64,000 nt of DNA from Aquimarina brevivitae (lineage in GTDB: Bacteria; Bacteroidota; Bacteroidia; Flavobacteriales; Flavobacteriaceae). How positions within the stretch are numbered: the stretch's first letter is position 1; every line of letters starts with the position of its first letter. The DNA is taken from contig NZ_SGXE01000002.1 of NCBI RefSeq assembly GCF_004216895.1, positions 992,001 to 1,056,000 on the forward strand. Reading direction: 5' to 3'. The notes under the pieces are model-generated. The model was not told the origin of the DNA, did not search any database, and saw nothing but the letters and a program-made list of their open reading frames with translations. Shown here one piece after another: positions 7,665-16,603 of the stretch. The translations under genes and the position numbers were made by a program.

Positions 7665-9341
7665 ATGCACACAACAATATATCAATTACTAGCTATTGGA
7701 GTATTCGTACTCATGGGTTGTTTTTCTTCGCATAGTCAGCAACACTTTCAACAGCTAGATAGTGTATTTGCCCCTTGGGATTCCCCTAATCATCCTGGTG
7801 GTGCCATCATGGTAGTTCAAAACAATACCACCATTTTCTCCAAAGCCTATGGCTTAGCCAGTTTGGAGTACGATATCCCCAACACTACAAAAACACGGTT
7901 TAACATTGGCTCGATTTCTAAACAATTTACTGCTATGGGGATTGTGTTACTGGAGCAACAACATAAACTCTCCTTTGACGATGATATTCGCAAATACCTT
8001 GTAGAACTACCCGATTTTGGAGAGACCATTACCATTCGACATCTATTACATCACACTAGTGGATTAAGAGACCTACACGGACTGCTTGCCCTGGCTGGAT
8101 GGAGAGCCACCGATATAGCAACGAATGAGGATCTTTACCGAGTTCTTCAAAATCAGAAAGACCTTAACTTCAAACCCGGTGAGGAGTTTTTATATTGCAA
8201 TACAGGCTATATCCTACTAGCCAAAATCATAGAACGGGTAACCAACTCCTCATTCCCTACCTGGATGAAGAATACTATATTCGACCCCTTAGGGATGCAA
8301 AACACCTACGTAGCCGCTAAACCAGATCGTATTGTTACCAACAATGCCACCTCGTACAATGGCAATAATCCATTTAGACGAGCTATAGAACATTGGGGAT
8401 ACTATGGCTCTGGTAACATTTACTCTACAACAGCAGATCTTATGCTGTGGTTGCAAAATTTCATACATCCTAAAAAAGAATGGAGTGACGCTTTTAGTAC
8501 CTTAGTAACCACCACGCCCTTGCATAACGGATATCAAACCAACTATGGTTTTGGGGTTCGAATAGAGGAACATCTTGGAAAAAAAATGATTCAACACGGT
8601 GGTGCTGTTGGAGGTTATAGAGCGGTTGCCAGAGTTTATCCAGAAGAACACGTTCAAATTGTAATTTTAACCAATTTTTCGAATAGCGGTATGGGATCCA
8701 AGCTAAATGCAATAACTAATATTATTTTTGATACCGAAGAAAGCACAGTGATAACGACTCCTAAAACGCAGCAATCAACCAATTATGCTACCCTATCCAA
8801 CCAACAACTTTCTAAATTCGAAGGCATTTATTGGAGCGATGAGGAAAAATACGGACGTAAAATTTATATAAAAAAGGATAGGTTGAGATACGAAACCCCA
8901 TCGGGTGTAGCATATCCATTAGTACCTATAAATGCTTCGACTTTTCAATTAATAAACGTAGGCGAATATGTATTACTTCATTTTGAAACAGCTAACAAGG
9001 TTCCAAAAATCACGGTATCGATTCCAAATCAAATCCCTGGTAGTCTAACGCTGCATCAAACAATAGCATCGGATAATTCAACTGATCCGAGAGCGTATAT
9101 TGGAGCGTATTACAGTCCAGAATTGAAAACAACCTATACCATTTTGCAAGAACAGACAGAGGTGTATTGTGAGCACATCAGACACGGAAAAATCAAATTA
9201 AAACGAGTATTTGATGATATATATGCTGGTACTTGGCCAGTGGATACCGTTGAAATAAAAAGAGATGCTAACAGCAACGTAATTGGGATGAAAATTTCTA
9301 ATGGCAGAACCCGAAATGTTTGGTTTCGTAAAATAGATTAG
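7665..9341 (+). CDS. Secreted serine hydrolase (class C beta-lactamase / PBP fold)
   Basis: This 558-residue protein has an N-terminal signal (it could be read as a lipobox near LMGC or as cleavage near SHSQ). The three catalytic motifs of the family are present: SISK (Ser83, Lys86), YCN (Tyr177, Asn179) and HGG (His311). The domain covers about 30-350. The remaining 200 residues form two beta-rich segments like those often found after this domain in Bacteroidota (DUF3471-like). The likely activity is D-Ala-D-Ala peptidase or esterase; the substrate cannot be read from sequence. It is probably controlled through the iterons upstream. Confidence 0.88.
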   Translation: MHTTIYQLLAIGVFVLMGCFSSHSQQHFQQLDSVFAPWDSPNHPGGAIMVVQNNTTIFSKAYGLASLEYDIPNTTKTRFNIGSISKQFTAMGIVLLEQQHKLSFDDDIRKYLVELPDFGETITIRHLLHHTSGLRDLHGLLALAGWRATDIATNEDLYRVLQNQKDLNFKPGEEFLYCNTGYILLAKIIERVTNSSFPTWMKNTIFDPLGMQNTYVAAKPDRIVTNNATSYNGNNPFRRAIEHWGYYGSGNIYSTTADLMLWLQNFIHPKKEWSDAFSTLVTTTPLHNGYQTNYGFGVRIEEHLGKKMIQHGGAVGGYRAVARVYPEEHVQIVILTNFSNSGMGSKLNAITNIIFDTEESTVITTPKTQQSTNYATLSNQQLSKFEGIYWSDEEKYGRKIYIKKDRLRYETPSGVAYPLVPINASTFQLINVGEYVLLHFETANKVPKITVSIPNQIPGSLTLHQTIASDNSTDPRAYIGAYYSPELKTTYTILQEQTEVYCEHIRHGKIKLKRVFDDIYAGTWPVDTVEIKRDANSNVIGMKISNGRTRNVWFRKID

Positions 9342-9352
9342 AAGCAAACCAA

Positions 9353-10339
9353 ATGATATACGAGAATAGCTTTATGGTACAATGTCAAGTTTACACAGTT
9401 AATGATAACATCATCCTTCCTGTCCAGGAGGTATTTGAGAAACGCCTTAATACTATGCCTCATTCCTATTTGTTTCGTAATTTAGGAGTTGCAACGCATA
9501 AGGAACCTAGCCAAATGGTGAAGCTTCCTCAAACAAAAGCCTACGTGTACAAAACCGTATTTGAAATTACCCAAATGGATTGCCCCTCAGAAGAAAATCT
9601 GATCCGAATGCAACTCGATGGAATTTCAGGTATTGCACATCTGCATTTTGATATCCCCAACCGTACATTATCCGTGTATCATCAGGGCACCGTTGCCCCT
9701 ATCGAAAACGCTGTTTTAGCGCTCAATTTAGGCGGAAAGAAAATCGCAACGGAACCTACGGAACAACGTACTTTTAAAGAACAAACCACACAAAAAAAGC
9801 TACTTTATACGGTACTCATTATTAATTTTGCGTTTTTCGTCATCGAAATGACCACTGGCCTCCTTGCTACGTCAATGGGATTGGTAGCGGACAGTTTGGA
9901 TATGCTGGCAGATAGTTTTGTGTATGGAATAAGTCTATTTGCTGTTGGCGGAACCGTGACTAAAAAAAAGCGGATTGCCAAATTAGCAGGATATTTTCAA
10001 ATGATATTGGCTTGTATTGGATTTGCAGAAGTACTGAGAAGGTTTTTTGGAACGGAGCAGCTACCCGACTTTAGTACGATGATCATCGTTTCGCTATTAG
10101 CACTGATCGCCAATGGTATTTGCTTGTACCTATTACAAAAGTCAAAAAGCAAGGAAGAAGCGCATATGAAAGCCAGTATGATATTTACCTCTAATGACAT
10201 TATTATTAATTTAGGCGTAGTCCTCGCCGGAGTTTTAGTCCTTTGGCTGAACTCCAGTCTACCAGACTTAATTATCGGAACTATCGTTTTTGGGTTAGTC
10301 ATTCAGGGAGCGCTCCGTATACTAAAACTCGGAAAGTGA
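9353..10339 (+). CDS. Cation diffusion facilitator with N-terminal HMA-like domain
   Basis: This 328-residue protein has a ferredoxin-like metal-binding domain at about 63-130, recognisable from EITQMDCPSEE and the following beta-alpha-beta pattern. Six membrane segments follow from about 150 to 325. The second contains ADSLDMLAD, matching the family's (H/D)xxxD ligand pair. At the place of the usual HxxxD pair in the fifth segment I read FTSND, so the Asp is kept but the His is replaced by Phe. The start is uncertain: Met55 (9515) would give the usual family length. The likely role is heavy-metal efflux at the inner membrane. Confidence 0.8.
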   Translation: MIYENSFMVQCQVYTVNDNIILPVQEVFEKRLNTMPHSYLFRNLGVATHKEPSQMVKLPQTKAYVYKTVFEITQMDCPSEENLIRMQLDGISGIAHLHFDIPNRTLSVYHQGTVAPIENAVLALNLGGKKIATEPTEQRTFKEQTTQKKLLYTVLIINFAFFVIEMTTGLLATSMGLVADSLDMLADSFVYGISLFAVGGTVTKKKRIAKLAGYFQMILACIGFAEVLRRFFGTEQLPDFSTMIIVSLLALIANGICLYLLQKSKSKEEAHMKASMIFTSNDIIINLGVVLAGVLVLWLNSSLPDLIIGTIVFGLVIQGALRILKLGK

Positions 10340-10400
10340 ATTGTTATCAAAACTTTTCCTACTTTTCCTAACTCATAAATGTTATACCCAGAACAATATC

Positions 10401-11543
10401 ATGAAGATTAACATCATTTACCTAATAATTTGTTTACTTACCTGTTTGTCTTGTCAAAACAATTATGGCGACAAACTTGAGACATCTAAAAGTAATGCAA
10501 TTGATAGCTTAGCCAATCGTTATCTTCAATTAAACAGATTTAGTGGAACCATAGTTATAGTTAAAGATAAAGCTACGATCTACCAGCGGAGTTTTGGATT
10601 CGCTGATTATGAAAACAAAATTCCTTTTACCAACCAAACAGCTTTTAAAATCGGAGAAATATCTGATGTAATAACGAATAACATACTGGAGGGATTGATA
10701 ATAGAAAAACAAATAGACCCCGCTGATAAACTATCAAAATACCTACCCAACCTTAAAAAAGGTGCTACAATACAAGATATACTAAAAAAAGAAACAGAGG
10801 TTGATAAAAACATCAAAGGAAAACTCATTGAGGGTTTAAGCAATAATAGCTACCAGAAAAATCTCGAAACATACAGCGCTAATTTAAATCTGGAAAACAC
10901 TTATTTTCAGAAAAAGGATACCAACAGTGCTGTAGGCTACCTGTATCATAATTATAGAAACAAAGGATTGGAATTACAAAGGTCTCCAACCTATAATTTG
11001 AACGAAGCTTATAGCAGTAGCGGATTAAAATCCACTGGAAGCGACTTGATAAAAATTGTAAACGCCAATCCTAAAGAACTAAATATTTATGGTTACTTAG
11101 AAAATGATGGATTTAGTTACGCTTTGGTTAATAATCTAAAAGACAGCATTTCTATTGTTGTATTAAGCAACCGTAGACATCCAGTTACTAAGGAAATAAC
11201 AAAAAGTACTGTAGCAATTCTAAAAGATGAGGACTATAAACTACCACTTTTGAGAACACCATTTCCGATTGACACCTCCACCTTAAAGAATTATACAGGA
11301 GCCTATTCGTTAAATGAAAATGTAAACTTTGAAGTTCAAAAGACAAAGGATAGTCTGTTTGTGGTACTTGGACCCAATACAGTCCCTCTAATACCGCAGT
11401 CATCAAATCAATTTTATATGCAGCATATGGATGCTGCTATGAAATTTCTAAGAGATTCAAAAGGTATAATTGATCGAGTCCTTCTTTTAAATGGATTTAT
11501 CGATAGTGACCAAATAGCCTATAAAAATGAATATCAAAATTGA
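10401..11543 (+). CDS. Catalytically degenerate serine-hydrolase-like lipoprotein
   Basis: I place the start at the ATG at 10401, which gives a lipoprotein signal with Cys18 (CLSC); the TTG at 10341 adds an unlikely extension. The chain aligns with the serine hydrolase at 7665: FGFADYENKIPF resembles GLASLEYDIPN, and FKIGEISD resembles FNIGSISK. The SxxK motif has become ExxD, and the YxN and HxG motifs are not recognisable. A C-terminal beta domain (about 290-380) resembles the tail of the 7665 protein. It is therefore a dead-enzyme paralogue, perhaps a binding or regulatory lipoprotein. Its last 17 bases overlap the next gene. Confidence 0.7.
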   Translation: MKINIIYLIICLLTCLSCQNNYGDKLETSKSNAIDSLANRYLQLNRFSGTIVIVKDKATIYQRSFGFADYENKIPFTNQTAFKIGEISDVITNNILEGLIIEKQIDPADKLSKYLPNLKKGATIQDILKKETEVDKNIKGKLIEGLSNNSYQKNLETYSANLNLENTYFQKKDTNSAVGYLYHNYRNKGLELQRSPTYNLNEAYSSSGLKSTGSDLIKIVNANPKELNIYGYLENDGFSYALVNNLKDSISIVVLSNRRHPVTKEITKSTVAILKDEDYKLPLLRTPFPIDTSTLKNYTGAYSLNENVNFEVQKTKDSLFVVLGPNTVPLIPQSSNQFYMQHMDAAMKFLRDSKGIIDRVLLLNGFIDSDQIAYKNEYQN

Positions 11544-12030
11544 AACGAAAAGATTAATTCTCAGACCGATAAATAGTAAGGATGCTGATTTTATTTTAGC
11601 ATTAGTGAATTCAAAAGGTTGGCTACAATTTATCGGTGATAGAAATGTTTTGGATAAAAAAGATGCCGAGAATTACATTCACAAGATACTTGATAATGAA
11701 CACTTTTTTTATACTGTTTTTGAAGTAAAATCTTCTCAAAAAGCTATTGGAATTCTTACGCTTCTTAAAAGAGAAGAAGAACAATTTCCTGATTTTGGTT
11801 TTGCGCTTTTACCCCAATTTGAAAAAAAGGGATACACCTATGAAGCAAGCAGTTCTTATCTCGAAATCTTGAAAAAAACAGACAATTACAAACATATTAT
11901 TGCCATAACCAAACCGGATAATATGAAGTCTATAAAACTTTTAAAAAAACTTGGATTTCAATATACCGCCGATCATAAAAAAGGTTATGAACAATTATCC
12001 TATTATCGCTTTGTAAGCGGAAAAAAATAA
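11527..12030 (+). CDS. GNAT family N-acetyltransferase (RimJ/RimL-like)
   Basis: This 167-residue protein opens with IETKRLILRPINSKDADFI, the usual beta1-alpha1 start of the RimJ/RimL-type GNAT subfamily. It continues with AIGILTL and DFGFALLPQFEKKGYTYEA, the acetyl-CoA-binding strand and loop, and SIKLLKKLGF near the C-terminus. Length and order match the family. It should transfer an acetyl group from acetyl-CoA to an amine, but the acceptor is unknown. The start overlaps the preceding lipoprotein gene by 17 bases, so translation may be coupled. Confidence 0.85.
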   Translation: MNIKIETKRLILRPINSKDADFILALVNSKGWLQFIGDRNVLDKKDAENYIHKILDNEHFFYTVFEVKSSQKAIGILTLLKREEEQFPDFGFALLPQFEKKGYTYEASSSYLEILKKTDNYKHIIAITKPDNMKSIKLLKKLGFQYTADHKKGYEQLSYYRFVSGKK

Positions 12031-12053
12031 ACCGTAATAATCGTTATTGGTTT
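12027..12053 (+). terminator. Possible imperfect terminator hairpin after GNAT gene
   Basis: AAACC-GT-AATAA can pair with TTATT-GGTTT across a 3-base loop, with a two-base bulge. It starts inside the stop codon of the acetyltransferase gene and is followed by a short T run. The fold is weak. The next 190 bp up to the M20 gene show nothing recognisable. Confidence 0.35.
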
Positions 12054-12245
12054 CCGAGCATATTATGATTGTGCTTTTAAATGACTTAGTCTTTACCTTA
12101 CGGTATTAGGAAGCGCTTTGTGATTAGCGTTAAAGTTCCTATCTTACAGAAAAAGAACGCTTATGATGACTACAAACGGCCTAACCTCTGCGCTCCTACA
12201 ACGTTTTCCCTGTATACTATTTCATAACCCAAACCCAAAGTAATT

Positions 12246-13787
12246 ATGGGGTACCTGCACAAAATATTGCAAATGGATAAAGTCATCTTATTGATGAGCC
12301 TGATTGTACTGGTTACACATCTAGGAGCTGCACAAAATACGGTTGATCAACGCATCGATGCAAACTTTAAGAATACACTATTGCTTCACAAAGCGTTAGT
12401 AAGCCTTCCAAATCTTCCGGATAATGAAGCATCGATGCTAGATAATATAAATTGGGTAGCTAAGGAGTATCGGCAATCAGACTTTACAACCACCTTACTA
12501 CCTACATCCACCCTTCCCATCCTATTAGCAGAAAAAGTAATTGACCCAAAATTGAAAACAGTGTTGTTCTATTTTCACATTGATGGACAACCCATAAATC
12601 CCCAATCCTGGGATCAAAAAGATCCTTTTATCCCGGTATTAAAGAAAAAAAATACCAACGATCAATGGCAAACCCTGGATTGGTCAGCACTGAATGAAAC
12701 TATTGATGATGAATGGCGAATTTTTGCCAGAGCAGCAGCGGACGATAAGGCTCCCATAATTATGCTGCTAGAAGCACTTCGGGTGCTGAAGCTAGAAATG
12801 AAAAAAGAACCCCAATTTAATATTAAAATAATTTTTGATCCCGAAGAAGAATATGGTTCAAAAGCACTTTTGTCGACACTTGAGACCTATAAAGATCGCT
12901 ATGCAGCGGATTATTTTATAGTGATGGATGGACCCATGCATCCTACCAACAAACCCACACTTACCTTTGGCTGCAGAGGAATTGCCAGCTGTTCGATAAC
13001 GACGTATGGTGCCAAGCTACCACAGCATAGTGGCCATTATGGTAATTATGTGCCTAATCCAGTATTCCATCTTGCCAAACTACTAGCGAGTATGAAAGAT
13101 GATCAGGGAAAGGTGTTGATACAGGAGTATTATAAAGGGATTGGGATCGATCAAAAAATCAATCTGCTGCTCAAAGCAGTTCCCTACGATGCGACAGCGT
13201 TGCATACTCAATTAGGAATATACAGTTCAGAAGAAGTCGGTCAAACCTATCAGGAAGCCTTACAATATCCTTCGCTGAATGTGCGTCAAATAGAAACCTC
13301 GTGGAAAGGTAAAGGCCTTAAAACGGTAATCCCAGCCTATGCGACGGCGCATATGGATGTAAGGCTGGTTCCAGAAACTGAAGGCACCGAACAATTAGCA
13401 AAAATAAAACAACACATCATACAACAAGGGTACTATGTAATCGATAGAGACCCCACAGATGAAGAAAGACTTACATATCCTAAGATCGCAAAATTCATAG
13501 CCGCTCCAAGGGTAATTAATGCCTTTAGAACCAACCCTGAAGCTAATTTTGGAAAACAAATAAGATCCCAGCTGAGTAATGAATTTGAAGACACGCCTAT
13601 CGTCATTCGCCTTATGGGCGGAACGGTACCCATTGTTCCATTAATAAATGCGCTAGATCTACCAACCTTAATTGTGCCTATGGTGAATATGGATAATAAT
13701 CAGCACAGTCCCAATGAAAATATTCGGGTTGGTAATATCCGACAAGGTATAAAAATTTGCCTGGCCATCTTAAACACAAAACTTTAA
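12246..13787 (+). CDS. Secreted M20 family metallopeptidase
   Basis: This 513-residue protein has a hydrophobic signal (LLMSLIVLVTHLGAAQ, cleavage near residue 29). A shorter start at 12273 would still keep the signal. Di-zinc ligands of the M20 family are visible in order: FHIDGQ (His-x-Asp), AAADDKAP (bridging Asp), DPEEEYGS (Glu pair), VMDGP (Asp) and a C-terminal QHSPNENI (His). A dimerisation/lid insert lies between about 240 and 390. It is expected to be a periplasmic carboxypeptidase or dipeptidase. The MltF-like gene follows after 63 bp on the same strand, which fits a role in peptide or cell-wall turnover. Confidence 0.88.
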   Translation: MGYLHKILQMDKVILLMSLIVLVTHLGAAQNTVDQRIDANFKNTLLLHKALVSLPNLPDNEASMLDNINWVAKEYRQSDFTTTLLPTSTLPILLAEKVIDPKLKTVLFYFHIDGQPINPQSWDQKDPFIPVLKKKNTNDQWQTLDWSALNETIDDEWRIFARAAADDKAPIIMLLEALRVLKLEMKKEPQFNIKIIFDPEEEYGSKALLSTLETYKDRYAADYFIVMDGPMHPTNKPTLTFGCRGIASCSITTYGAKLPQHSGHYGNYVPNPVFHLAKLLASMKDDQGKVLIQEYYKGIGIDQKINLLLKAVPYDATALHTQLGIYSSEEVGQTYQEALQYPSLNVRQIETSWKGKGLKTVIPAYATAHMDVRLVPETEGTEQLAKIKQHIIQQGYYVIDRDPTDEERLTYPKIAKFIAAPRVINAFRTNPEANFGKQIRSQLSNEFEDTPIVIRLMGGTVPIVPLINALDLPTLIVPMVNMDNNQHSPNENIRVGNIRQGIKICLAILNTKL

Positions 13788-13850
13788 CTATAAAACATAA
13801 GTTTTCAAAAGGTTGAAGACTACTGAAAGCACACAAATCAAAAAAAAATT

Positions 13851-15284
13851 ATGAAACACTACTACCTAATTATACTTACACTTATCACCCTACTATGTAG
13901 TTGCAATACAGATAAAGAACAAGCTAATAAAATAATACCAAAGGAACCCGTTTCGAGAGATCTGGCAGCCATACAAAAAAGTGGAAAACTCAAAGTATTA
14001 ATTACTTATAGCAGTACCAGTTATTTCTTGTACCGTGGCCAACCTATGGGTTTTGAATATGAACTCTTAGAACGATTAGCAGCACACCTTGATCTCGAAC
14101 TGGAATTGGTATTGGTTAAAAATATGGATAGCATTTTTCATAACCTCAATGAAGGCGAAGCTGATATGATTGCGCATGGGTTAACCATCACCAAAGACCG
14201 CAAAAAAGAAGTATCGTTTACGGAGTATTTATACCTAACCCAACAAGTTTTAGTGCAAAAAAAACCTGATAACTGGCGAAGCCTGCGTTGGAATACGTTG
14301 GAAGATAGTTTATACCACAATGCGATTGATTTAATCGGTGACACCGTAGCGGTACGAGAAAATTCATCGTATATAAAAAGAATTGAAAATTTGTCTAGAG
14401 AATTAGGTGGACCCATTTATATCGATACTTTATCAGGTACCTTAAGTACTGAAGAGATTATTAAAAAAGTAGCAGACGGAGAACTGAAATATACAGTCGC
14501 GGATAAAAACCTTGCCAATGTTAATGCAACCTATAATCCTATTTTGAATGTCAATGTTCCCCTAAGTCTATCTCAACGGATTGCTTGGGCAGTACGAAAA
14601 AATTCGCCGCAATTACTGGAGGCTATAAATCAATGGATTGCACAAGAAAAGAAAGAAGCTCCCTACCACGTAATTTATAACCGCTATTTTAAAAACAAGC
14701 GAGATTATAGACGTCGTATTCAAAGTGAGTTTATGAGTATCAATGGTAATAAAATAAGTGAATATGATGGGATCATAAAAAAGTATGCGGATACAATAGG
14801 TTGGGATTGGCGTTTAATAACCTCATTAATCTATCAGGAATCTCGTTTTAAAAACGATTCTCAGTCCTGGACTGGTGCACAGGGATTAATGCAGCTTATG
14901 CCCAGTACGGCCTTAAGCTTAGGGGTAAACAACCTCAATGATCCAGCACAAAACATCAAAGGAGGAATAACCTATTTACAACAGAATTATGAGAAATTTA
15001 CGGAAGTAAAAGATAGTCTACAGCGTATCAAATTTACTATGGCTGCCTATAATTGTGGGTATTATCATATTAAAGATGCGCAGTTTTTGGCCCAACAAGA
15101 AAACCTGAATCCCCATATTTGGGATGATCACGTAGAAAAAATGGTGCTGGCACTCACCTACCCCTCAAATTATAATAAACCTGGTGTAAAGTACGGATAC
15201 GTAAGAGGTATTGAGCCGGTAAATTATGTGAAACAAATCATGGAGCGTTATGAACATTATAAAAAATTCATAGCTCAAGAATAG
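13851..15284 (+). CDS. mltF: MltF-like membrane-bound lytic transglycosylase
   Basis: This 477-residue lipoprotein (Cys18 in LLCSC) has the two-domain MltF layout. A solute-binding-protein-like domain (SBP_bac_3, about 35-275, with GKLKVLITY and FEYELLERLA) is followed by a lysozyme-like SLT domain (about 295-440, with LIYQESRF, GAQGLMQLMPSTA and AAYNCG). Glu330 in QESRF is the expected catalytic acid. The enzyme should cleave glycan strands of peptidoglycan to give 1,6-anhydro ends, while the first domain regulates or binds muropeptides. A strong hairpin terminator lies 60 bp downstream. Confidence 0.93.
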   Translation: MKHYYLIILTLITLLCSCNTDKEQANKIIPKEPVSRDLAAIQKSGKLKVLITYSSTSYFLYRGQPMGFEYELLERLAAHLDLELELVLVKNMDSIFHNLNEGEADMIAHGLTITKDRKKEVSFTEYLYLTQQVLVQKKPDNWRSLRWNTLEDSLYHNAIDLIGDTVAVRENSSYIKRIENLSRELGGPIYIDTLSGTLSTEEIIKKVADGELKYTVADKNLANVNATYNPILNVNVPLSLSQRIAWAVRKNSPQLLEAINQWIAQEKKEAPYHVIYNRYFKNKRDYRRRIQSEFMSINGNKISEYDGIIKKYADTIGWDWRLITSLIYQESRFKNDSQSWTGAQGLMQLMPSTALSLGVNNLNDPAQNIKGGITYLQQNYEKFTEVKDSLQRIKFTMAAYNCGYYHIKDAQFLAQQENLNPHIWDDHVEKMVLALTYPSNYNKPGVKYGYVRGIEPVNYVKQIMERYEHYKKFIAQE

Positions 15285-15342
15285 CGCTGTCACTGCTACA
15301 AAAAACCCAATAGTTTAGGATTATTGTAGCGAAATAAGTAAC

Positions 15343-15390
15343 AAAAAACGCAATAGATCTGGGGATTACCACTGTATGCTATTGCGTTTG
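15343..15390. terminator. Bidirectional terminator between convergent genes
   Basis: AAACGCAATAG (15346-15356) pairs perfectly with CTATTGCGTTT (15379-15389) around a 22-base loop, with an A run before and T residues at the end, so it can act on both strands. A smaller hairpin (GCTACAA / TTGTAGC, 15295-15330) precedes it. The mltF gene ends to the left and the minus-strand HTH gene ends to the right. Confidence 0.7.
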
Positions 15391-15425
15391 TGGCTTATTA
15401 GGTTTAGACTTTATGTTTTGTCAGC

Positions 15426-15626
15426 TCATTCTGAAGCTGAATTATCAAAGATCTCTTCTATAGGCAACTTAAATAAGGTAGACATTTTAAATGCCAAGGG
15501 TAAACTTGGATCAAACTTCCCCTTCTCTATCGCATTGATAGTTTGTCTCGATACTTCTAATTCCTGTGCAAGATCTGCCTGAGTCATATCTCTTTCTGCA
15601 CGTAGTACCTTTAATCTATTTTTCAT
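15426..15626 (-). CDS. Short XRE-family HTH regulator
   Basis: This 66-residue protein is little more than one helix-turn-helix (RAERDMTQADLAQELEVSRQ then TINAIEKGKFDPSLPLAFK). It matches the compact YozG-like XRE regulators usually found beside a small membrane protein. Its ATG overlaps the end of the upstream membrane-protein gene by four bases, so the two are translationally coupled. It probably represses its own operon. A convergent terminator lies beyond its stop. Confidence 0.9.
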   Translation of the reverse strand: MKNRLKVLRAERDMTQADLAQELEVSRQTINAIEKGKFDPSLPLAFKMSTLFKLPIEEIFDNSASE

Positions 15627-16030
15627 GCGTATCGTTTTTTTCCGATGATTGTAGCAATGATGTAAGAAACACTGATTAACATCACCAAAAAGCCAATTTC
15701 AGCATCTTTAGTAATAACATTAGCAATATCCAAGGTAGAATAACTTAACCCTCCTACGATTCCGATACCCAATGCAATGCCCATAGCATCTAATTGAATT
15801 TTCTTTTGAAGTTCATCAAGCACTGTAAAGTGCTTTACATTAGCCCAGATCATACCTGCTCCAAGACCAGTATTTATGATTATAGCAATAAGGCTAATTG
15901 TTGTATTTTCATTCCAGATGAACTTAGGACCGAATGTGGAAACCGACAATGAAACAACCCACAATAGTGTCCATAGCATAAGACGCTTGGTGCTCTTTTT
16001 TTGAGGCTCAGAAATACATTTGTTTTTCAT
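15623..16030 (-). CDS. Four-segment membrane protein paired with XRE regulator
   Basis: This 135-residue protein has four membrane segments at about 17-37, 44-66, 83-105 and 112-130. The linker TVLDELQKKIQLDAM between the second and third is typical of small membrane proteins that neighbour YozG-like HTH genes. The protein's own function is unknown. A well-formed promoter (16071-16100) lies about 40 bp upstream, and the stop overlaps the HTH start. The pair forms a two-gene operon. Confidence 0.8.
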   Translation of the reverse strand: MKNKCISEPQKKSTKRLMLWTLLWVVSLSVSTFGPKFIWNENTTISLIAIIINTGLGAGMIWANVKHFTVLDELQKKIQLDAMGIALGIGIVGGLSYSTLDIANVITKDAEIGFLVMLISVSYIIATIIGKKRYA

Positions 16031-16070
16031 TTGTAAATAGTATTTGATTAATTGTAAAGTTTTATTTACA

Positions 16071-16100
16071 CAAAGATATAAAATAAATACTTAATGACAA
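16071..16100 (-). promoter_or_regulatory. Bacteroidota-type promoter, TTG-N19-TATCTTTG
   Basis: On the minus strand TTG (16098-16100) is followed by exactly 19 bases and TATCTTTG (16071-16078). This matches the consensus of the Bacteroidota primary sigma factor (TTG / TAnnTTTG). The predicted start of transcription would leave a leader of about 35 bases before the membrane-protein ATG at 16030. Confidence 0.75.
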
Positions 16101-16603
16101 GTTTTATTTACTTTTTGTAAGGTAATATTTCCTAAATACCACGATGTAATAGCGCTGAGTTAAGCCCAGTGTGAGCTCTAAAGTCATTAGTTACTATAAG
16201 TAAAGCTGATGATGGAATCCTATAGAGTAGTAAACAGAATGCAAGGGTCACTTAACTTTAGAATTAGCTAGTTACTAATGGAAAGGTATTCATAAAATGT
16301 AATCCCGTTTATGGATAAACTTATCCTTTATGTACCCCCTTCTTTTGTTAATACTTCCTTAACAGAAGTCACATCAACTAGCAGATCCTTTCCTATTTCA
16401 ATGAATTTTTGTTAATTTTAAAAGCATTGTAATTGAATAGTTTTTATTGTTGATTATATAGTAAAAATAAAAATTACAATACTCGGAAAAATCATACCCT
16501 ACATTTTAAAGACTTAGATGATAATGTATGGCCTACAAACAATAATTTATTTGGAGTCAGTCATACATCGATTTAAGCTGTAACTTAACTCAATTACAAA
16601 ACT
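16101..16603. other. 503-bp gap upstream of the giant histidine kinase
   Basis: No coding frame of protein-like composition is present on either strand. The region holds a small perfect palindrome, GGATAA-AC-TTATCC (16313-16326), and two CATTAGT(T/A)ACT-like stretches in opposite orientation about 80 bp apart. No exact TTG-N19-TAnnTTTG match was found reading towards the kinase, so its promoter is not identified. The length suggests a regulatory leader. Confidence 0.4.
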
